Source: DATKLX01 sp035542155
GTDB lineage: Bacteria; Chloroflexota; Anaerolineae; Anaerolineales; Anaerolineaceae
Direction of reading: 5' to 3'
Assembly: GCA_035542155.1 (NCBI GenBank)
Contig: DATKLX010000147.1
Location: 1 to 13,555, forward strand
DNA: 13,555 nucleotides
Below are positions 11,126-13,555 of the stretch, piece after piece. Below the pieces are notes generated by a model. It made no database searches and had not been told where the DNA came from. It saw only the letters and a program-made list of their open reading frames with translations. Numbering within the stretch: the stretch's first letter is position 1; each line of letters starts with the position of its first letter. Position numbers and translations under genes: made by a program.

Positions 11126-13555
11126 CTATTGATTCAGGAAGTGTAAGAGTACCGTCTGCAGCAGCCCGCCGTGCCGGTAATATTCGATCTCCTTCGCCGT
11201 GTTCAGCCGCACGATCGCCTGGAAAACGAGCTCTTCCCCGTTTTCCCTCCGCACGTGGACGGGGATCCTGGCCCCGCTGGCAAGGTACTTCCCCAGGTCT
11301 GCCAGCGTGAACTCTTCCCGGCCGGTCAGGCCCAGGGTTTGCGCGTTCTCTCCCGGCAGGAACTGCAGCGGGAGCACCCCCATCCCCGCCAGGTTCGAGC
11401 GGTGGATCCGCTCGAACGATTCGGCGATCACCGCCCGCACCCCCAGCAGGATCGTCCCCTTGGCGGCCCAATCCCGGCTGGAGCCCGTGCCGTATTCCTT
11501 GCCGGCGATCACTAGCAGCGGCGTGCCTTCCTCCTTGTACTTCATCGCTGCGTCGAAAATGCTCATCTGCGCGCCGTCCGGCAGGTGCAGCGTAAAGCTC
11601 CCTTCCACGCCGGGGACAAGCTGGTTTTTCAGGCGGATGTTCCCAAACGTGCCGCGTGTCATCACCCGGTCGTTCCCCCGGCGCGAGCCAAAGGAGTTGA
11701 AATCCTGGATCTGGACCCCTTTGCGGATCAGGTACTGCCCTGCCGCGCCCTTCGCCGGGATCGCCCCCGCCGGGGAGATGTGGTCGGTGGTGATCGAATC
11801 GCCCAGCAACGCCAGCACGCGGGCGTTGACGATGTCGGTCACCTCGCTCGCCTGCGGATTGAAGCCCTCGAAATACGGCGGCTTTTGAATGTAGGTTGAA
11901 TCAGGGTTCCAACGGAAGATCTCCTCACTGCCCGAGTGGATCTCGTTCCAGGTCTCATTGCTGGTCAGCACCTCGGCATAGTTGGACTTGAACATCTCCG
12001 AGCCGATGCTCTGGCTGATCGTGTCCAGTATCTCCTGGCTCGACGGCCAGATATCTTTGAGATACACCGGCCGGCCGTCACGCCCGATCCCGATCGGTTC
12101 CTGGGTCAGATCGATATCGACCGTACCCGCCAGGGCGTATGCCACCACCAGTGGCGGAGAAGCCAGGTAGTTTGCCAGCGTATTCGGATTGATCCGCCCC
12201 TCGAAGTTGCGGTTCCCCGAGAGTACCGAGGCTGCCACCAGGTTGTGATCCAGGATCGTTTTCGCCACCTCTTCGGGGAGCGGGCCGGAGTTGCCGATAC
12301 AGGTCGTGCACCCGTACCCGACCAGATCGAACCCCAGGGTCTCCAGCGGTTCCATCAGTCCCGCCTTTTCGAGATATTCCGTGACCACCCGCGATCCTGG
12401 GGCCATGCTGGTTTTGACGTACGGCTTGACCGTCAGCCCTTTTTCCACGGCCTTCTTTGCCAGCAGACCTGCCCCGACCATCACAAACGGGTTGGAGGTG
12501 TTGGTACAGGAGGTGATCGCGGCGATTGCCACGGCCCCCTGCTTCATTTCCGCGGTTTCGCCGACCATCTTGACGACCGCCGTCTCGCCGATCGCCTTTT
12601 CTTCCAGCGCGTAGCCGCCCTCCATCTTCGGCCTGATCAGCGCCTGTTCGAAGCTGCTTTTCACCCGCGATAGCGGCACACGGTCCTGGGGGCGTTTCGG
12701 TCCCGCCAGGCTGGGTTCCACCGTCCCCAGGTCCAGCTCGAGAATATCGGTGAAATCGGGCTGCGGCGTCTCATCGGTGCGGAAGAGGTGCTGTTCTTTG
12801 CAGTAGGCCTCCACCAGGCTGATCAGCTCTTCGTCCCGGCCGGTCAGGCGCATGTACGCCAGGGTTTCGTGGTCGACCGGGAAGAACGTGACTGTGGCCC
12901 CATTCTCCGGCGACATGTTGGCGATCATCGCCCGGTCGGTAATCGCCAGGTGGCTCAGGCCCGAGCCGAAAAACTCGACGAATTTATCCACCACGCCTTT
13001 CTTCCGCAGCATCTGGGTGATCGTCAGGGTCAGGTCCGTCGGGGTGACGCCCTCGGGTAGCGCCCCGGTCAGCTTGAACCCGATCACCTCAGGAATCAGC
13101 ATTTCGATCGGCTGGCCCAGCATCGCCGCGATAGCCTCGATCCCGCCCACGCCAAACCCGACCACACCCAACCCGTTGATCATCGTCGTGTGCGAATCGG
13201 TTCCGACCAGCGAATCGGGAAAGGCGACCGTGGCTCCATCCGCTTCCTGGCGGGTTAGCACCACTTTGGTCAGGTATTCCAGATTGACCTGGTGGACGAT
13301 CCCTGTCGCCGGGGGAACCACCCGGAAATTTTGGAAGGCGTTTTGCGCCCAGTGCAAAAACTCGTAGCGCTCGCGGTTGCGCTCGAATTCCAGGGCCGCG
13401 TTTTTCGACAGCGCGTCTGGCGACCCAAAGTAATCCACCTGGACGGAGTGGTCGATCACCAGGTCGACCGGGACGACCGGGTTGATCCTGACCGGATCCC
13501 CCTTCAGCGTTTGCATCGCCGAGCGCATCGAGGCCAGGTCGACCACCACTGGGAC
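11126..13555 (-). CDS. acnA: Aconitate hydratase A (5' end outside the window)
   Basis: The 809 residues present belong to a monomeric AcnA/IRP1-type aconitase, which interconverts citrate and isocitrate in the TCA cycle using a [4Fe-4S] cluster. The frame is open to the right edge and begins VPVVVDLASMR, so about 90 N-terminal residues of a normal protein of about 900 are missing only because the window ends. Visible signatures: HQVNLEYL, GTDSHTTMINGLGVVGFGVGG, the cluster ligands Cys in ITSCTNTSNP and the two Cys of YGCTTCIGNSG, the linker, and the swivelling domain with LLGDSITTDHISPAG, SFGSRRGNDRVMTRG and KEYGTGSSRDWAAKG. All cluster cysteines and the substrate-binding SRD motif are kept, so it should be active. 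It ends with TAG and has its own terminator; its promoter lies outside the window. A role in iron-responsive RNA binding is possible for the family but not shown here. Confidence 0.96.
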   Translation of the reverse strand, partial: VPVVVDLASMRSAMQTLKGDPVRINPVVPVDLVIDHSVQVDYFGSPDALSKNAALEFERNRERYEFLHWAQNAFQNFRVVPPATGIVHQVNLEYLTKVVLTRQEADGATVAFPDSLVGTDSHTTMINGLGVVGFGVGGIEAIAAMLGQPIEMLIPEVIGFKLTGALPEGVTPTDLTLTITQMLRKKGVVDKFVEFFGSGLSHLAITDRAMIANMSPENGATVTFFPVDHETLAYMRLTGRDEELISLVEAYCKEQHLFRTDETPQPDFTDILELDLGTVEPSLAGPKRPQDRVPLSRVKSSFEQALIRPKMEGGYALEEKAIGETAVVKMVGETAEMKQGAVAIAAITSCTNTSNPFVMVGAGLLAKKAVEKGLTVKPYVKTSMAPGSRVVTEYLEKAGLMEPLETLGFDLVGYGCTTCIGNSGPLPEEVAKTILDHNLVAASVLSGNRNFEGRINPNTLANYLASPPLVVAYALAGTVDIDLTQEPIGIGRDGRPVYLKDIWPSSQEILDTISQSIGSEMFKSNYAEVLTSNETWNEIHSGSEEIFRWNPDSTYIQKPPYFEGFNPQASEVTDIVNARVLALLGDSITTDHISPAGAIPAKGAAGQYLIRKGVQIQDFNSFGSRRGNDRVMTRGTFGNIRLKNQLVPGVEGSFTLHLPDGAQMSIFDAAMKYKEEGTPLLVIAGKEYGTGSSRDWAAKGTILLGVRAVIAESFERIHRSNLAGMGVLPLQFLPGENAQTLGLTGREEFTLADLGKYLASGARIPVHVRRENGEELVFQAIVRLNTAKEIEYYRHGGLLQTVLLHFLNQ

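Overview
The window is moderately GC-rich bacterial DNA with two AT-rich intergenic stretches. It carries nine genes, seven of them on the minus strand in the main block (10701 to 1839, plus acnA). Gene content and style fit a Chloroflexota (Anaerolineae-like) genome: a solo NusG paralogue beside a sugar-heptose phosphatase, an aconitase A, and a degenerate AddB-like ATPase paired with a UvrD-type helicase. That placement is an inference from protein style, not a proven assignment.

Layout from left to right. A NusG/RfaH-type specialised elongation factor (98..631, minus) is followed, in the direction of transcription, by what looks like the start signal of another gene at the window edge. A 572-nt AT-rich divergent region (632..1203) holds a good minus-strand promoter about 370 nt upstream of the NusG-like start, a leader hairpin, and a cluster of palindromes sharing GATCTA. 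A GmhB-type D,D-heptose 1,7-bisphosphate phosphatase (1204..1779, plus) converges on the next block with a 59-nt gap.

The centre (1839..10701, minus) is a compact six-gene operon in which every junction overlaps. In transcription order it encodes: an atypical response regulator; a YbaK/ProX-type aminoacyl-tRNA deacylase; a degenerate AddB-like helicase with an intact Walker A but altered Walker B; a full UvrD/PcrA-like SF1A helicase without a nuclease domain; a stand-alone PD-(D/E)xK nuclease with the AddB-type Fe-S cysteine pattern; and RecJ with a long C-terminal extension. Read together, genes three to five look like an AddAB-type end-resection machine broken into three polypeptides with a single nuclease active site, translationally coupled to RecJ. 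This is the most interesting system in the window.

A 424-nt intergenic region (10702..11125) holds the operon's upstream region and a near-perfect terminator hairpin for the last gene, aconitase A (11126 to beyond the right edge, minus), a TCA-cycle enzyme that lacks only about 90 N-terminal residues because the window ends. No tRNA, rRNA, CRISPR array, insertion sequence or phage gene was seen.
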